Below are positions 50,698 through 64,000 of a stretch of 64,000 nt of DNA, in pieces. Position numbers and translations under genes: made by a program. Origin of the DNA: Diphasiastrum complanatum (Eukaryota > Streptophyta > Lycopodiopsida > Lycopodiales > Lycopodiaceae); the NCBI GenBank assembly GCA_029204225.1, contig CM055092.1, positions 22,843,669 to 22,907,668 of the forward strand. Reading direction: 5' to 3'. A model generated the notes under the pieces. That model had not been told where the DNA came from. It worked only from the letters and a program-made list of their open reading frames with translations, and searched no databases. Position 1 is the stretch's first letter, and each line of letters starts with the position of its first letter.

Positions 50698-51853
50698 GTT
50701 GGATTTATCTCCTCTACTCTCCTAAATCCTATGTTAATCTGCATCCATTCATGCTGCTGTATTTTACTTATGTTGTCACACAGTTTGCATATTTACATGT
50801 AAAACAAGACAGGCAAAAAACGCAACTGTCTGCATAAATACAAGTAAATTTCCACAAACGAAAAAGGCGAAAAAGACGACACTGTGTTTCTACATGTGAT
50901 TTGTTACAGGCGAAAAAAGGCGACATTGCCCTACAAATGCCGAAGGTGCCCTAATGGAAAAGCGAAGGTACGTCACGGCCTTCTCACGCTCATGCAACTG
51001 TGCAATCAGAATTGACAACGACAACAACCACCCACGATCTCCTACAAACAACACATCCACCTTTGTACTTTTTTTATCTGCACATCTGTAACATTATGTA
51101 TATATGGAATACCATCTGCATATTAAAAAATAAGCAAAAAAAACTGTGTGTGAGAATTAAGTGAGAAACAAACAACAAGTAAATAGCATCAGAAGCTTAT
51201 CAGAGATACACGAAGTATATGCTTTCACGCATCGATTCTTTGCATTGTCAGTAATAGGTTTATTCCTTTTTACAGATTGGATTAACTTTGTGAAGCACGC
51301 GGTTTCGTCCGCTATTGTCTTGTGCTCACGAACATTATTGACATGTATATTTTGCTATACTTAATCTGATTATGGCTCTGTTTGTTCTGCTTTTAGATTT
51401 GTGTCAATATTGCTATGCTTTTCTACATTCTGTCTGACTCTCTCATTGCTTAATTTGGTAGTCTGTTCTTTGCGAATTATTATTAGTCTAGTTGTTCTGA
51501 CTAATAATTAGTCTTGCCTTTCGCGACTAATTCACGACCGATTATCAGTCGAGCTCAGTCTAGCTCTTCGCGAATTATTCATGACTAATAATTTGTCTAG
51601 CTGTTCGTGACAAATTATCTTTCTGATGTTTTATTGCTTAATGTTTGGCTACGTAATCAGATCGAACGTGATTTCTATCACTAACATTCTATTCATGTCT
51701 AATAGGCGTACTCATGCTTAGGGAAAGAGTGAGATAGCTCATTCTGCTGCGCACGAACACTTCCCGTTCGAGTTCCTTTCTTTTTCGAGTTTCGAGTTTG
51801 TTTCTTTTCGAGCTATTTTCATTTTCTCTCTCACACACCCTCTTTTCCCAACA
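50697..51853 (+). repeat. 3' LTR of copia D, 1157 bp
   Basis: It starts TGTTGGATTTATC and ends CTTTTCCCAACA, giving TGTTGG/CCAACA ends. Both its position after the polypurine run and its end sequence match the copia A LTR design. A promoter-like TATATATGG lies at about 51099-51107. Confidence 0.9.
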
Positions 51854-51855
51854 CA

Positions 51856-52222
51856 TGTGACTATTGCTTTCAAGAGTACATGAGCCAAGAACCTAATTTA
51901 AGACCCTACTATATTCTTAGCTTAACTTTTAATAGAATAAAGATAGGCTGGGGCTATCATTAGATTGGTTATGACATGTGAAAAATTACAAGCAAGAGAT
52001 AAAGTGAGAGAGAGTAGAAAAATATGTGTCTCTATAAAAACAAGTGTGGTGTTTCAATGTTGATCAATGCTTTTGATTGTTAATGCTTGTTGTTTGTCAA
52101 ATTGCCAATCTAGATCAACTTTTTGATGACTAGTTTTTTGATAGATTGTTAAGCAAGCATACAATCACTCTTGTGGTTCTTTCTAAGATCCATTTATGGT
52201 CCTAAAGTACAGTACTTTCACA
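51856..52222 (+). repeat. 5' LTR (plus strand) with a different upstream part
   Basis: It starts TGTGACTATTGC right after the copia D LTR and ends GTACTTTCACA before a primer site. A TATAAAAA box is at 52034-52041. From 52052 on it is the inverted copy of 536-706. Before 52052 it is unrelated to the left copy (707-979) and to the solo LTR at 53642. It may be cut at its left end by copia D. Confidence 0.65.
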
Positions 52223-52757
52223 TGGTATCAGAGCCAAGTACAAGAGCATAAGCCATTGATCTAATGCAAATCCATTTTTAGCAGGTATTGGTACTAAAAA
52301 CTAGCACTGAGAGGGCGAGCTAGAATCTACAATTTGGTGAGAGAATTTGATTTAAAGTTTGGTAGGGATCCAAATATGTAATGTCCACATGTGTGGGCAT
52401 CTTTGAACCTGCATTTGATGCACTACATTCATTTGATCACTAAAAAGCCAATTTGTGAGTTCTTGATGTGATTTTTGGTGCTAATCCTAGGAAAAGCTAT
52501 CAAGATTGAGTGCCATTGATTAGATTTGACATAGGGTCATGAGATCTAATTAATCTAGGCTGAAATAAACTTTTCATACTCTGTTTAAAAATAATACTAA
52601 TTGATATGGACCAATTGCTGCCCATCAGCATGGCACAAGCCCTTATATGATAATATTAGAGCTTGGCCTATCGCTAAAAATCTTTCTATTGTTTGGGAAG
52701 ACATGACTTAGATATAATAATGCTATTATGTTGTTAAGTGATATAGTTTCTTTTCAA
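52052..52757 (+). repeat. right arm of the 706-bp inverted repeat
   Basis: Reverse complement of 1-706 with 4 mismatches. It contains the LTR end, primer site and leader. An ATG (ATGGATAACAACTGA) follows at 52759, where gag would begin, but closes after four codons. Confidence 0.93.
52223..52235 (+). other. tRNA-Met primer binding site (plus strand)
   Basis: TGGTATCAGAGCC directly after the LTR end TTTCACA. Confidence 0.9.
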
Positions 52758-53641
52758 CATGGATAACAACTGACCCTCATCTATGACACATGTCTTCCTC
52801 ACTGTATCAGTTGGACGTCTTGAAAGTGATTATGCTTTATGGTGCTGTTTTAGTACTGTATCTTACTTTTCAGCTATATTTACCTTGTTGTCATCAATAA
52901 AAATTACGTGCATAAGATATATAGGATTTTTGGTTTAGAATATTCCTCAATTGAGGAATAAACTCAGTTTCAAGTGATTGTATCCTAGAGAGCTCAATTG
53001 GATAATAGATCATCATGATTCTAAAAATAATAACTGAATTTATATGGAATTCCGCAGAATTTTGAGTGTCTAGATTAAATTTTCTTATACTTCATTCTAG
53101 TATTGAGGACCTGTCAAATATGTAGAACATACTCAAGTACTTTACATAGTCTACAAAAATACTAAGTTTTTACACAATTTGGATTGAGTTATATTTTGAC
53201 TCTAAGTATTAAATTCTACTTTCTATTTCAACCCATGAGGATCAAATTCTATTTTCTATTTTGACCTTGACAATTGAATTCTATTCTGATTCTCAAGAAC
53301 TTCGATTCAATTCTATTCGTTGACCCTGGGGTCCAAATCTATTTGACCTTGAAATTTTTTATTGAATTTGATCCACCCTAAGGTCTAAATCGATTTCAAA
53401 CTAAGAATTTTCAACTAGATGCAATTAAATCTTGTAGGTCTACTTTTATTTTGATCTAGAAATTTTGATCAGATCCCATCGCGACATTGTCTACAAAAAT
53501 GAACGTGAATTTTTCATAGATGAGAGACTACATAAGTATAAAGGACAATCTCATAGGATTGCACAGTCACTAATAATGATCTTTACACTGATATTTAAAA
53601 CATGTTTTTATGTCAAACGTCTACTACTTGTACAAAGTCAA
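52758..53641. other. decayed DNA with a dispersed repeat
   Basis: No open frame of note. 52885-53095 is a diverged direct copy of 56215-56405 (shared order: TTATGTGCAT-type, GAGTATTTC-type, CTCAATTGGATAA, GAATTGATAT-type words). It is probably part of the same old element as 54697-57559. Confidence 0.5.
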
Positions 53642-54283
53642 TGTAAAAGTATAGTACTTTAGGACCCTAAATGGATCTCCACAAGATCCTGGGTGTTTGC
53701 TAATTGAAATGTTGCAAAAACTAGACACACAAATTGATTTAGAATAGCAATTTGACACTTAACAATCAAGAACAATCATAAAGCATTGATCAAATGATTA
53801 AATCCTAGGTCACACATGTGAACCACAGGCTATAGTATGGCCACTTTGATTGCATTTGGATCATAAAAAGTCAATACACAATGTGGAGTAGCTCGAGATT
53901 GCCAATGAGACCTCAAAAATGTTTTAAGTAATCAGTATAGAGAGTCTCCTGCATACAAAAGCCTCTTCCTTTGTAAAGTTAGGTGAATTTCCAGCATGTA
54001 ATAAGGAAGTTAACTTGGCTCTCTTGCCCTAATTTTCCAACCTAGCCTCATTCCTAGAGTTATTCCAAGTAGGTGGTTAGTTGGTCAATCTCCACCACAA
54101 ATCTAAAAATAAAAGTAGGAATCACCACCAAATTGACTTGACCTACTCTTTAGACTTGATCTAGCCTACACTAGGGAAGATTTCCCATGTGGCTCCATGA
54201 CCTCACACATGTGGGACCCACTTATGTATATAATTTACAATATTTGACATAGCTTGATTTGTCAACATAGGCAATTTTTCACA
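53642..54283 (-). repeat. solo LTR, 642 bp
   Basis: It starts TGTAAAAGTATAG and ends AATTTTTCACA. It is related to 536-979. It is flanked by GTCAA (53637-53641) and GTCAG (54284-54288), a near-perfect 5-bp target duplication. No primer site or polypurine tract adjoins it, so it is a solo LTR. Confidence 0.75.
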
Positions 54284-54559
54284 GTCAGTACTTGACTTTG
54301 AAGCTAGCACATTAGATATCAAGTACTTGAAGACTCTAAATATATACTTGTACAAAGTGCAAAAAAGAAGCACAACATAGTGGCAAATGTATCAGACAAG
54401 TAGAATCATAGTGATATTAGCACAACAGTTTTGGACTCTCAATAATGCTTTATCAATTTCATACTAATTTGAAAAGTCTACGCAACATATGCATCAGTGT
54501 AATATTGCTTCACTAATGAATAATTTCTCTTTTGTCTTTTATGTATGAATGTTGTTTGC

Positions 54560-57572
<3,013 letters not shown>

Positions 57573-58048
57573 TGTTATGGCCATATTCGGTTAAGGACCT
57601 AGAATAGTCCTAATATGGTAGACCGGCCCTCCAGTGTTCGAGATTATTGGTCATGCCATGATTTAATTCCATGTCAAGGCCTGTTCTTGACTAATTACCT
57701 TGAGAGGACCCGGACACTCTAATTGAGACATTTGGAGCATTGCATGTCTGTGTGACGGATATAGGCAGGAGGACTGCATGAAGAGATGAGATCTATTTAT
57801 AGTTGGCCTGCATGGGGGTTGCATGGTTTCATGCATAGGACTCTACTATCTATATAATGAGGTGGGGATTCTCCCGTCGACATGTTGGGTTTAGGGTTAC
57901 CAGTTTTTCTCTTCTCCTCATGCTTCACATGGCATGGCTTGGGGGCTAGATCCAGTTTTGATCTAGGATTGGTTGGGTGGTTTGGGTCCATAGTCTTTTC
58001 CTATCCTCATCTTAGGGGCAATCCTTTAGGGTCATTATATTCCTGATA
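57573..58048 (+). repeat. LTR-like sequence after a polypurine tract
   Basis: It starts TGTTATGGCCATATTCGG. A TATTTATAG promoter-like word lies at about 57793-57801. The right end is not defined. The stretch 57813-57866 recurs at 58582-58635. Confidence 0.45.
57813..57866. repeat. 54-bp direct repeat, copy 1
   Basis: TGGGGGTTGCATGGTTTC... to ATAATGAGGTGG; the second copy is at 58582-58635 with one or two differences. Confidence 0.9.
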
Positions 58049-58226
58049 GGTGATAAATGCGAAGTGAGAGAAAATGAAAATCCAACACTGTAGTCAAACT
58101 CCGTGTATTTCTGCAGACTGTGTAAAAACACTTGTAAATCTGCAGATTGTAAAAGAACACGAGAAAATCTGTAGAACTAGATAAACAATGGATGAGGACT
58201 AAAAACTGATTAGTCAATTAGTAAGA
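58049..58226 (-). repeat. fragment of a copia A-type LTR
   Basis: It resembles 3590-3695: TGCAGACTGTGTAAAAACAC and AGAATAATCCAACA occur in the same order. It is joined at its right to a 30-bp minisatellite frame. Confidence 0.65.
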
Positions 58227-58605
58227 AGGAGAATAATCCAACAAAATCTACATGAAGTGTTGTGGGATGAATAGAATCCATGTGAGGTGTCGTGGGATGA
58301 ATAGAATCCATGTGAGGTGTCGTGGGATGAATAGAATCTATGTGTGGTGATATTGTAGGATGAATAGATTTCATGGAAAGATCTATGTGAGGTGTGGTGG
58401 AGTGAGTGACGTGTGGAATGGAAAGATGCATAACTTTCACATCATGAGGTGTGTAGTGACTAGTGACATCATTATGATCATCAACAAGATCTTCGTCTAA
58501 TGCCAAAGATGATCCAAAATCGATATTTCTTATCATTTTGATAAGATTGTCAATCGACGTGTTATAAGACATTGCCACTAATGGGGGTTGCATGGTTTCA
58601 TGCAT
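58210..58605 (-). other. minus-strand frame with ten-residue repeats, unknown
   Basis: 131 codons; the C-terminal part repeats SIHPTTPHMD about four times. The N-terminal part (SYNTSIDNLIKMIRNIDFG, LALDEDLVDDHND) looks weakly coding and could derive from a gag. No family recognised, and no start context supports it as a gene. Confidence 0.3.
58245..58370. repeat. 30-bp minisatellite, about four units
   Basis: Unit of the form GAGGTGTCGTGGGATGAATA followed by GAATCCATGT. Two units are nearly identical and the outer ones are diverged. Confidence 0.85.
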
Positions 58606-58635
58606 AGGACTCTACTATCAATATAATGAGGTGGA
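58582..58635. repeat. 54-bp direct repeat, copy 2
   Basis: Second copy of 57813-57866, in the same orientation. It ends GTGGAGACAT instead of GTGGGGATTC. Confidence 0.9.
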
Positions 58636-58748
58636 GACATCGCTTTGTTTGACTCTTAGGATGATGGTCTTGTTGATATCCTACAAAGACGAGCTGTACC
58701 TCATCGATAACCTATCCTATTCATGCTGGATATATATGTCATAGTCAT

Positions 58749-59202
58749 AGTGCTTATCCATATCCACTTTGGCTAAGATTCCACTAATTTGCCACATCAT
58801 CATTGGTGGCTAGTGTTGACCTTCTAGATTCCTACAATCTAGGAGATAGCTCCTACAATTTAGGAGATTTGACATTTGTCTTGTATAAAAAGTATATATA
58901 ATGGATCTGAACTTAATACTTGATATTTCACACGTGGGAGAGCACTCCTACCCATGTGATATAAAATTTTCTACCACTAGAATGGTGCCAAGTGGCATAG
59001 TACATCTACTAAACTAGTTGTTGGCCAATTTAACCACTAGTTTCCAAATTAAATGAGATGTATAGCCTATATGATCTATCTAAATGACTTAGGCATAGAT
59101 TTCACATGTGGGAACAGGCTCCACACATGTCTACTGATGATATGTATAAGTCATTGTGGTATTTACAAGATTTGATCAAGTTAGCTTTTGCCAATTTTAA
59201 CA
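58749..59202 (-). repeat. truncated 3' LTR of a copia B relative
   Basis: 58749-58870 matches 30125-30245 (TTGACCTTCTAGATTCCTAC). It ends AATTTTAACA before a CTCCTCCTCAAAAC polypurine complement. The outer part of the LTR is missing. Confidence 0.75.
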
Positions 59203-59964
59203 CTCCTCCTCAAAACTAACTTGATAAAAGCATGATGATAATTGATTCCTTCCAAATTTCATGTAGATGCTTGACCTTGAGGCATTTTCTTTCTTGATGT
59301 GCATGCTCCTCCTTGATGGAAATTCGAGACCTCCATGTCTCATGATGATCACTACAAACATGGTCATACAATATGCACTTTCTATGATCATCAATATTAC
59401 TTATGCTAGAAACATAAGTTCAAAAATCACCACAACTTGTCATGATTTATCTAATATTGAAATCAAAAAGTATTTCCATCTCAATAAGGCTAACTACTTG
59501 CTTATGGATCTAGTTGCTTATGGATCTAACTACTTGCTTATTGATCTTATTAAAAACTCAAACATCTTACTTTTGGAATCCAAAAGCGCAATCCAAATGT
59601 ATCTAGAGTAATTATCAATAAAAGATTCATACATTAATGCATCTCCATTAGATACTTGTGAAAAAGAGTGCACATCACTATGAATGAGATCTAATGACGT
59701 AGAAGATCTAGTAGAAGAGTTAGCAAATGGTTGCTTGCGAGCCTTTGAGAGGCTACAAGTCTCACGACTCTTTCCACACTTTGAAAATGCTTTTGTAAGG
59801 TCGAGTGTAAGCTCCTTTGTGCATAGGATCTCCATTGATTTGAAGTTGGGATGGCCCAACCTCTTTGAGTGATCATAATTGACCAACATCACATCAGATA
59901 GCTCAAACTTGGTGTCTATCACTGTAAATAGCCCCATTTTGGTGTCTCTATCACTCGAAAGCAA
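59203..59964 (-). pseudogene. copia B-type integrase fragment, internally deleted element
   Basis: 59530-59964 reads KRLGHPNFKSMEILCT, KCGKSRETCSLSKA, LDLIHSDVHSFSQ and FIDNYSRYIWIALLDSKSK, closely matching the integrase start of copia B. One Cys of the zinc site is Thr-shifted (RETC for CEAC). RT, RNase H and most of the integrase are absent, so the 3' LTR end is almost directly joined to this block. 59203-59529 resembles the 3' internal region at 1975-2110. Confidence 0.82.
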
Positions 59965-60203
59965 TAGTTTATTTTAAGAAGAGATTATGACAGAGATGTA
60001 ATACAGGAGCATGAGCACTTCAACAGATGGACATTGCAAATGCTCAATTTTTCCTTGTCCCCCATTACCAATCATTTCATGCTCTCAATGATCCTCTGAA
60101 ATCAAAATCTGACTGTGATGCAATCAATTAGTCCCGGCGATCCTCTCAGCATTGTCAGTAGCACCTTTGCACAAGACCACAGCCAAGGATTCCACAAACA
60201 AAG

Positions 60204-60497
60204 ATGCTTGATCCATTCCTCAACGCTAGCAATCATCTAACAACGTCCGCTGAGCTGCTGCTAGCTATTTCCTTTCCATCCACTCAACCCAAAGTCGAAA
60301 ACACCCCACCACAGCCCCCTGCGCTCTTGTCAATTGCTCCCATCTCCATCCATCAACAATCCCTTCACAAAAAAGCTCACCTCCAATCCCTCCTTGGGGA
60401 TCCCACCCACAGAGATTTCAGATCTCTTCTATTCTTAATCTTCCTTCAACTGCTTTTAACCGCACAACACACAACCATTTTCCTCGAAATCTATTAG
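60204..60497 (+). CDS. hypothetical protein, 97 aa
   Basis: Less AT-rich than its surroundings, Pro/Leu/Ser-rich (VENTPPQPPALLSIAPISI). It ends in a hydrophobic stretch (LLFLIFLQLLL) that could span a membrane. No family was recognised. It could be a gene fragment or chance. 59965-60203 before it and 60498-61133 after it hold no gene. Confidence 0.25.
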   Translation: MLDPFLNASNHLTTSAELLLAISFPSTQPKVENTPPQPPALLSIAPISIHQQSLHKKAHLQSLLGDPTHRDFRSLLFLIFLQLLLTAQHTTIFLEIY

Positions 60498-60631
60498 CTC
60501 CTTGGTACCATACTTTGTGGAAGTAGTAGTATATCTAGCATCCCTCAGTGTATTACAAAGAGGAAGAAGGAAGATTGCAACCAGCTTAACACGTGTTTTT
60601 TTTATTTTTAAGAAAACGTTCCAACCCAGTA

Positions 60632-60657
60632 CGTTCTGACCCAAAAGGGTCGGAACG
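60632..60657. repeat. short perfect-loop hairpin
   Basis: Arms CGTTCTGACCC and GGGTCGGAACG around AAAA, with one mismatch. It is not followed by a clear U-run; role unknown. Confidence 0.5.
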
Positions 60658-61133
60658 GGTTTCTAAGGGACACATATATAACAAATTAGTCAAGACTTTA
60701 TAAACTAAATAATGTCCACAACTTATATGCAACATCAAACCACATATTTACATTTGTCATTTTTTATAAATAACAAATTTTTTTATAAACACATGGTCAT
60801 TTTGTACCAACCATATCAAATCATCTACTTGTCTTATATCAAATCAAAATATAATTAATACTCATTTGTTCGTTTTAAAAAATCATCAAAATCTTCAAAG
60901 AAAACATGGTCTTCTTGTATCCAAATATGTCATATCAATCACATGCTTTTGTCCTTAAAAAATCATGCTTTAAAATATGACATATTACTAGCATGCTTTT
61001 GTCCTCAAATTTTTTTTATAAAATAAGAGTCAAATCACTTTTTTAGTTCCATAATTTTTCCTTTGGACAAACCACTCACTATATGACACCTTTTAGGCCG
61101 TGGTCACGCATTTCTAGGCAAAAAAGAAATGCG

Positions 61134-61163
61134 TTGCACTGCCACACGTGGCAGAGCCACGCG
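61134..61163. repeat. TGCCACACGTGGCA palindrome upstream of a small gene
   Basis: Same family as the clusters at 35391-35842 and 62213-62580. It lies about 20 bp upstream of a TATAAAAA box at 61185-61192. Confidence 0.8.
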
Positions 61164-61287
61164 ACACTTGAAATCTGAAAAGTGTATAAAAATGCCCTCA
61201 TTCAATATTTCTCCACGCTTTTTTGTGGATTTCTTGAGGCTCACTATCACTCTCAAGCTCTCACACTCTTACTCTCAATCTCTCATT

Positions 61288-61458
<171 letters not shown>

Positions 61459-61674
61459 CACACATACACACGTCTTTCACTCTCCAATCTCCAATCTCTT
61501 TTTTCTCTTTCACACACTCTTTCATATCTCCTTTTCATTTTTCGCACATTTTAAAGTTTGATTCTCTTTCTCACTCTCTCATAAATCTCTCTCTCACACA
61601 CACACTTTTTCATTTTTCAGATTTGATATCTTTCCGAGTTCTTTTCACAACTTCATATCTTTCTCTCAATAGTC

Positions 61675-61986
61675 ATGTCTACTAGCGATAGCAGAGCATC
61701 AAGGAGGAGGCCAAGATCCTCTTCCGGTGGAAGAGGACAAGCCTCGGGATTGGATTCTGATCGAGTGCGAGATTTTTATACTATGTTATCTCCTGAGGAA
61801 AGGCAAAGAATGAAAGCCCTTTGTCTTTCCGAAGGAGAATCCGATCAACAAGATCGTGGATTCGTTTCGACGGAGATGCCGTCGGAAGAATCCACAAATG
61901 TTTTCTATGACCTTGATGAGGACGGTTCCATCATCATGGACATTAGGGGTAAGGTCGTCATCAATAGATTGCACATCAACCAATAA
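61675..61986 (+). CDS. hypothetical protein, 103 aa, possibly first exon
   Basis: It starts MSTSDSRASRRRPRSSSGGR, then an acidic helix-forming middle (LSPEERQRMKALCLSEGES) and FYDLDEDGSIIMDIRG. GGTAAGG at about 61949 is a good splice donor after DIRG, so the last 12 codons may be intron. Upstream are a TATAAAAA box (61185-61192) and a long CT-rich leader with a microsatellite. It lies between GCCACGCGTGGC palindromes on both sides, like the CACTA Tnp2 gene. It may thus be an accessory gene of a CACTA-type element. No family recognised. Confidence 0.5.
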   Translation: MSTSDSRASRRRPRSSSGGRGQASGLDSDRVRDFYTMLSPEERQRMKALCLSEGESDQQDRGFVSTEMPSEESTNVFYDLDEDGSIIMDIRGKVVINRLHINQ

Positions 61987-62017
61987 ACAAACCAATAAAC
62001 AATGAAAAACTAACAAT

Positions 62018-62126
<109 letters not shown>

Positions 62127-62212
62127 AGCTTTTCTTCACAAAATCGATTTGCAAATACAGTCGGGCCCCCCACCTTTTTTAATTTCGCAAGGTTTTTTTT
62201 GTTCCTATATTT

Positions 62213-62580
62213 TTGCGTGGCACTGCCTCGCCATTTAAAAAAATTTCAGAACATTTGCCACGGCGTGGCAGGATTGACCTTGCTGGAAAAAGTTGCCACG
62301 TGTGGCAAACTTAAAAAAAAAATATCAGCATTTTGCCATGCGTGGCACAGCTGAGCTTTCTGGAAAAAATTTGCCATGCATGGCAGTGCCACGCGTGGCA
62401 AATTTACAAAATTATAAGCGTGGCAGTGCCACGCATATTTAAAATTTAAATTTGCCTGAGCCCCCGCCCCCCCCAAAAAAAAAAAATTTGTTCAGAGGAA
62501 TGGTCGATGACGAAATTTTTTGACGGCATGGCAGTGCCACACGTTCATTGCCACGCGATTGCCACAGACATTGCCATGCG
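62213..62580. repeat. second cluster of TGCCACGCGTGGCA-type palindromes
   Basis: Sites at 62256-62270, 62293-62308, 62331-62347, 62371-62402, 62418-62434 and 62524-62580 share arms and variable core with the cluster at 35391-35842. A C-run and A-run lie at 62461-62488. Confidence 0.82.
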
Positions 62581-63235
62581 AGGGCCGACGGGTCAAATCT
62601 GGTCCCCGTCTTATGTGCATGGCAATGGGCCCATATTTGTAGTTGTGATTTTACAAGTTAACAACACAATTCAAGTTTATCATTTATCTGTATGATCAAA
62701 TAGCATAATTTTTCCTACACTTAGAAAGCACATGCTAATGTGTTCGAGGCTTGATGGCTTGTTATTCAACATGCCATTTTTGAAGGATTCTTGTTAGGAA
62801 TGCAACAACCATAGTGAAAAATGACATTGGCAATAGAGAGATGATGGTGTTCTCAATTTTCACAAATGTATTTTAAATTTTAAAAGATGACATGCAAAAC
62901 AAAAGATTCAATCAACACGGAATTCGAGGGTAACATTGTGATGAAAAGACATAGCTATAATAATGTCATGTACAACAAAGTTAAACTTATCCATGTATGT
63001 GCAAATAATTCTCAACGCATCCAACAATACCCTCTAATTTTTGTATTTTGATGCTACGAGAAAAATTGGATGTATGTCAAAATCCAAAATAAACATAAAA
63101 GAAAAGCAAAAATATGCATGCAAGTGTGTGATGATATTTTAGAATAGGTGGTGAATCATGCTCGTGGGCCAACTTGATGTCAATTAGCACCTTGAAAAAA
63201 ACTCAAATCCGTCATAAACTTTCAAGAGCACAAAA
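62581..63235. other. no gene seen
   Basis: AT-rich sequence without frames or recognised repeats. Confidence 0.5.
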
Positions 63236-63280
63236 CACACAAACACACACACACACACATTCACACACAAACACACAAAT

Positions 63281-63353
<73 letters not shown>
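63236..63353 (+). repeat. (CA)-rich then (CT)n microsatellite
   Basis: Interrupted CA run 63236-63279 followed by a pure CT run 63282-63353. Confidence 0.97.
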
Positions 63354-63356
<3 letters not shown>

Positions 63357-63460
63357 TCTCCAACACCTCACTTTATGCTTATTTTTCTCTCTGAAAACCC
63401 TAAATATAAAATCCTAACCCTAAATTAATAGAAAAAACCCCTCCCCTTCATGCAGTACGC

Positions 63461-63463
<3 letters not shown>

Positions 63464-63509
<46 letters not shown>
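63464..63509 (+). repeat. (TC)n microsatellite, 46 bp
   Basis: Pure TC run. The surroundings at 63510-63710 hold no gene. Confidence 0.97.
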
Positions 63510-63512
<3 letters not shown>

Positions 63513-63710
63513 GCAAATATACGTTCTCTCTCTCCTTCTAGGAGTTTCTGAAACCGCACGTTCTTTCACTAGGAAGTTTCTAAAATCACGTGCCTTTCAA
63601 ACCACACTTCATAATCTTTCAACTGACGTCAAGAGACGATTTAGGAACACGTGGCCAATGAGAATGCAAGAATCAGTTTTTCTCCATAACAACCAACATT
63701 CTCTCTCCAC

Positions 63711-63945
<235 letters not shown>

Positions 63946-64000
63946 ATGAATTCAAACAATGGCACACTTCCTTTGCTTGCTACGAAATAAGGCATTTGGA

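Overview
The window looks like a transposon-dense stretch of a large land-plant nuclear genome. The evidence is plant-type Ty1/copia and Ty3/gypsy polyproteins, a CACTA (En/Spm) Tnp2 transposase, tRNA-Met primer sites of the TGGTATCAGAGC type, introns with GT..AG ends, AT-rich intergenic DNA and very long pure (TC)n microsatellites. Nothing bacterial, viral or organellar was seen, and no tRNA or rRNA gene. The species cannot be named from sequence alone. No clearly intact ordinary host gene was found; most coding sequence is mobile and most of it is broken.

Layout. 1-2716: LTR and leader pieces of minus-strand retroelements; positions 1-706 are an almost perfect inverted copy of 52052-52757. 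2717-7581: a minus-strand copia (A) with its 3' LTR and decayed RT, integrase and gag. 9992-13145: a decayed minus-strand gypsy pol, split by a copia-type LTR plus leader that carries a 160-bp tandem duplication. 14023-14213: a 191-bp (TC)n tract. 16262-24620: an unusual multi-gene cluster. It holds a spliced, broken Ulp1-type (C48) cysteine protease gene (minus), a two-sided promoter-like region, an unknown plus-strand gene, a spliced transposase-like gene (minus), and two further copies of the last exon of the plus-strand gene. 25470-26299: LTR. 26986-28300: decayed copia E. 28968-29724: a two-exon unknown gene cut off by a copia LTR. 29725-35231: the best-preserved copia (B). 35391-40589: palindromic TGCCACGCGTGGCA-type repeats beside a broken CACTA Tnp2 gene. 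41858-43768: a divergent histone H3-like gene (minus, 152 codons intact) with a decayed C-terminal extension and a promoter-like region built like the one at 17 kb. 43790-51853: copia C fragment (minus), an LTR/primer-site piece, decayed DNA, and copia D (plus) whose 3' LTR is preceded by a run of 30 G. 51856-57572: chimeric LTR and leader, a solo LTR and decayed DNA. 57573-59964: LTR-like pieces and an internally deleted relative of copia B. 60204-62580: two small ORFs and a second palindromic repeat cluster. 62023-63945: microsatellites.

How it fits together. Two loci about 25 kb apart (17.1-17.9 kb and 42.9-43.8 kb) share one architecture: a minus-strand gene on the left, a central cluster of about nine ACACGTG/CACATGTG-type sites, and GCGATAT-type motifs on both sides. 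At one locus the left gene is the Ulp1-like protease; at the other it is the histone H3-like protein. My inference is that both belong to a little-known family of multi-gene DNA transposons, and that the H3-like gene is cargo of that family or a host variant captured by it. All reading was by eye; homology calls rest on motifs and spacing, not on database searches.
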